Source: Stenotrophomonas maltophilia (lineage in GTDB: Bacteria > Pseudomonadota > Gammaproteobacteria > Xanthomonadales > Xanthomonadaceae). Taken from it: a stretch of 7,256 bases of DNA. The stretch lies in the NCBI GenBank assembly GCA_002386405.1, contig DGIP01000323.1:1-7256 (forward strand), read 5' to 3'. Below are positions 5,332-7,256 of this stretch, piece by piece (the first letter of the stretch is position 1; the number at the start of each line of letters is the position of its first letter). The notes beneath the pieces are model-generated. The model had not been told where the DNA came from and made no database searches. It saw only the letters and a program-made list of their open reading frames with translations. A program made the position numbers and the translations under genes.

Positions 5332-6608
5332 GCCGGCACGCCCTGCGACAGCGGCCAGTACGCTTCGGCATCCAGCGACTGCAGTGCGTCCACCACCCGG
5401 CGCGCACTGCGGATGCCGTCTTCATGGAAGCCCCAGCCCCAGTAGGCGCCGGCAAACCAGGTACGGCGACGCCCCTGCACTTCGGCCCAGCGCCCTTGTG
5501 CGCGCACCATGGCGTGGTCATGCACCGGGTGGGCGTACTGCATCCGGCGCAGGATCTTCTCCGGCGCAATCGCATCGGTACGGTTGAGCGTCACCACCAG
5601 CGGCGTGGGCGTGTCGATGCCCTGCAGCAGGTTCATGCAGTAGCTGACCGTGCATGGTGCCAACGGGTCGCGCGGCACGTGCGCGTTCCATGCCGCCCAG
5701 GCCTTGGGGTTGCGTGGCAGCAGGCTGGCATCGGTATGCAGCACCACCTCATTGGGCTGGTAGCGGATCGCGCCGAGCACGCTGCGCTCGGTGGGATCTG
5801 CATCGGAAAGCAGCGCAAGTGCCTGGTCGCTGTGGCAGGCCAGCACCATCTGGTCGAAGCCTTCCAGCCCATCGGCGGTGAGCACGCGCACCCCATGTTC
5901 CTGCCGCTCCACGCCCAGTACGCGGCATTCCAGCCGCTCGCGTACCCGCCAGCGCCGCCGCATCGCTTCCACGTAACGCGCCGAACCACCCTGCACCACC
6001 CGCCACGCCGGGCGCCCGGTCATCTGCAGCATCTGGTGGTTGGCCATGAACTGCACCAGGTAGCGCGCCGGGAAGTCGGCCAAGGCCTGCGTCGGCGATG
6101 ACCACAGCGCAGACGCCATCGGCAGCAGATGCTCCTGGACGAAAGCCTCGCCGTAGCGCCCCTGCTTCAGGTACTCGCCCAGCGACGGCCCCTCTTCCCC
6201 ACTGTGCAGCAGCGCAGGCGCCTCGCGATAGAAGCGGCGCAGGTCTGCCAGCATCCCCCAGAAGCGCGGCGAGAGCAGGTTGCGGCGCTGGCAGAACAGG
6301 GTATCCAGCGAGGTGGCGTTGTATTCCAGCCCACTGCGTTCGCTGTGCACCGAGAAGCTCATGGTGGTGGGCTGCGAAGCCACGTTGAGTTCTTCGAACA
6401 GCGCGGTCAGCAACGGGTAGTGCTGCGGGTTGAACACGATGAAGCCGGTATCCACCGCGCGCAGGCGGCCATCCACCTGCACCATCTGGGTGTGGGTGTG
6501 GCCGCCGAGGTAATCGTTGGCCTCGAACAGCGTCACTTCATGGCGCTGGCTCAGCCACCACGCGCTGGCCAGCCCGGCGATGCCCGATCCGATCACGGCA
6601 ATGCGCAT
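5328..6608 (-). CDS. FAD/NAD-dependent oxidoreductase, amine-oxidase fold (COG2907)
   Basis: This encodes 426 residues. ATG 6608 comes 1 base after the desaturase stop, with GGAG 7 bases upstream. The N-terminus is a textbook dinucleotide-binding Rossmann motif, G7-S-G9-I-A-G12, ending in the acidic E29 of the second strand, followed by Y33-L-G-G-H37-T-H, the usual contact of flavin amine-oxidase-like proteins. D53-T-G-F56 and the P163-M-A-S-A-L-W169 segment fit the substrate domain. The C-terminal T383-W-F-A-G-A-Y-W-G-W-G-F-H-E-D-G398 stretch is the second FAD-binding motif. No signal peptide or Tat motif is present, so it is cytoplasmic or peripheral to the inner membrane. Relatives are encoded next to CFA-family genes, and plant cyclopropane synthases carry a similar flavoprotein as an N-terminal domain, supporting partnership with the methyltransferase at 3311-4567. 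Whether it oxidises or reduces the methylated acyl chain cannot be told from sequence. Confidence 0.93.
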   Translation of the reverse strand: MRIAVIGSGIAGLASAWWLSQRHEVTLFEANDYLGGHTHTQMVQVDGRLRAVDTGFIVFNPQHYPLLTALFEELNVASQPTTMSFSVHSERSGLEYNATSLDTLFCQRRNLLSPRFWGMLADLRRFYREAPALLHSGEEGPSLGEYLKQGRYGEAFVQEHLLPMASALWSSPTQALADFPARYLVQFMANHQMLQMTGRPAWRVVQGGSARYVEAMRRRWRVRERLECRVLGVERQEHGVRVLTADGLEGFDQMVLACHSDQALALLSDADPTERSVLGAIRYQPNEVVLHTDASLLPRNPKAWAAWNAHVPRDPLAPCTVSYCMNLLQGIDTPTPLVVTLNRTDAIAPEKILRRMQYAHPVHDHAMVRAQGRWAEVQGRRRTWFAGAYWGWGFHEDGIRSARRVVDALQSLDAEAYWPLSQGVPA

Positions 6609-6609
6609 G

Positions 6610-7256
6610 TCAGTGCTCCGCCTTGGCCAGCACCCAGGCCGGCACCGGTTTGAGGTCGCTCACCAGGCACAGCGCGGCCATCGCGCGCAGGCCGTACCAG
6701 GTGATGTCCACTTCCCACCAATAGAAGCCCTGGCGCACCGTGCCCGGGAAGAAATGGTGGTTGTTGTGCCAGCCTTCGCCGAAGGTGAGCAGGGCCAGCC
6801 ACAGGTTGTTGCGGCTGTCATCGCCGGTATTGAAGCGGCGCCGCCCGAAGCGGTGTGCCAGCGAATTGATCGTCACCGTGGCGTGGAACAGCACCACCGT
6901 GGAAATGAAGAAGCCCCACACCAGCATCTGCCCGCCGCTGGTGCCCAGGCCCGGCGCAACGTGTTCCAGCAGTGCGCCAAGCCCGTAAAGCGCGGCGGCC
7001 AGGGCCACCGGCACCAGCGTGTCGAAGCGGTCCAGCCAGCGCAGCTCGGGGTACTTCGCCAGGTCCGGAATGCGCGCCCAGTCGGTGCGGAAGCCTTCGG
7101 TGGTGAGGAACCAGCCCATGTGGCTCCACCAGAAGCCATGCACGGTGGGCGAATGCGGGTCGGCGGCGGTTTCGGTGTGGCGGTGGTGGTTGCGGTGGTG
7201 CGCGGCCCACCACAGCGGGCCGCGCTGCACGCTGGCCGCGCCGATCAGCGCGAACA
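6610..7256 (-). CDS. Fatty acid desaturase (acyl-CoA delta-9 type), C-terminal part; 5' end beyond right edge
   Basis: The gene enters at the right edge and ends with TGA at 6612-6610; 214 codons are visible, so the first histidine box and early membrane helices are missing. Counting visible residues from position 7254, the second histidine box is H20-R-N-H23-H24, preceded by the characteristic Q10-R-G-P-L-W-W block and followed by D-P-H-S-P. The third box is H163-N-N-H166-H167 inside a G-E-G-W-H context, and N130-S-L-A-H134 lies between, matching the metal-ligand Asn segment of stearoyl-CoA-desaturase-type enzymes. Hydrophobic stretches at about 78-97 and 109-128 fit the second membrane hairpin. 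The family uses a di-iron centre and O2 to introduce a cis double bond, usually at position 9, in an acyl-CoA or acyl lipid at the membrane. As the first visible gene of the operon it could make the double bond that the downstream methyltransferases act on. A GTG at 7230 opens the frame but is internal to the conserved domain and is not the start. Confidence 0.93.
   Translation of the reverse strand, partial: FALIGAASVQRGPLWWAAHHRNHHRHTETAADPHSPTVHGFWWSHMGWFLTTEGFRTDWARIPDLAKYPELRWLDRFDTLVPVALAAALYGLGALLEHVAPGLGTSGGQMLVWGFFISTVVLFHATVTINSLAHRFGRRRFNTGDDSRNNLWLALLTFGEGWHNNHHFFPGTVRQGFYWWEVDITWYGLRAMAALCLVSDLKPVPAWVLAKAEH

Noticed and set aside
7170..7202. GGTGGT-rich tract near the right edge
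   Set aside because: It encodes the histidine-rich metal-binding box of the desaturase on the minus strand and is not an independent repeat.

Overview
The window is a GC-rich, tightly packed bacterial segment in which every convincing gene lies on the minus strand, so genes are read from the right edge towards position 1. High GC, codon choice and the protein sequences suggest a gammaproteobacterium of the Xanthomonadaceae, probably Stenotrophomonas-like. That placement is an inference from general appearance; the window has no rRNA or other phylogenetic marker.

Seven linked genes plus a terminal lipoprotein gene form one apparent operon. In transcription order they are: an acyl-lipid/acyl-CoA desaturase that runs off the right edge (6610-7256); an FAD-dependent amine-oxidase-fold oxidoreductase of the COG2907 type (5328-6608); a DUF1365 protein (4564-5331); a cyclopropane-fatty-acid-synthase-family methyltransferase (3311-4567); a DUF2878 membrane protein (2755-3309); a DUF1295 membrane protein related to steroid 5-alpha-reductases (1964-2758); a second SAM-dependent methyltransferase resembling plant coclaurine N-methyltransferases (894-1967); and a Blc-type outer-membrane lipocalin (325-873). 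Four junctions overlap by 4 bases (ATGA or GTGA), two are 1 base apart and the last is 20 bases, so strong translational coupling is expected. After a 73-base gap with a small perfect palindrome, a separate gene for a patatin-like phospholipase starts at 251 and leaves the window at its left edge.

Taken together the operon looks like a pathway that chemically remodels unsaturated acyl chains of membrane phospholipids. The desaturase would make or supply a cis double bond, one or two SAM-dependent enzymes would add carbon to it, and the flavoprotein and the DUF1295 membrane protein would carry out redox steps. The lipocalin could bind or carry altered or damaged lipid. The CFA-family enzyme lacks two of the residues that hold the catalytic bicarbonate in E. 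coli Cfa (Cys to Ser, His to Gln) and has Glu-Ala where E. coli has Glu-His. The product may therefore not be an ordinary cyclopropane; methyl-branched, methylene or furan fatty acids are possible. This is the most interesting point of the window. No mobile elements, CRISPR arrays, tRNAs or rRNAs are visible, and the operon promoter must lie beyond the right edge.
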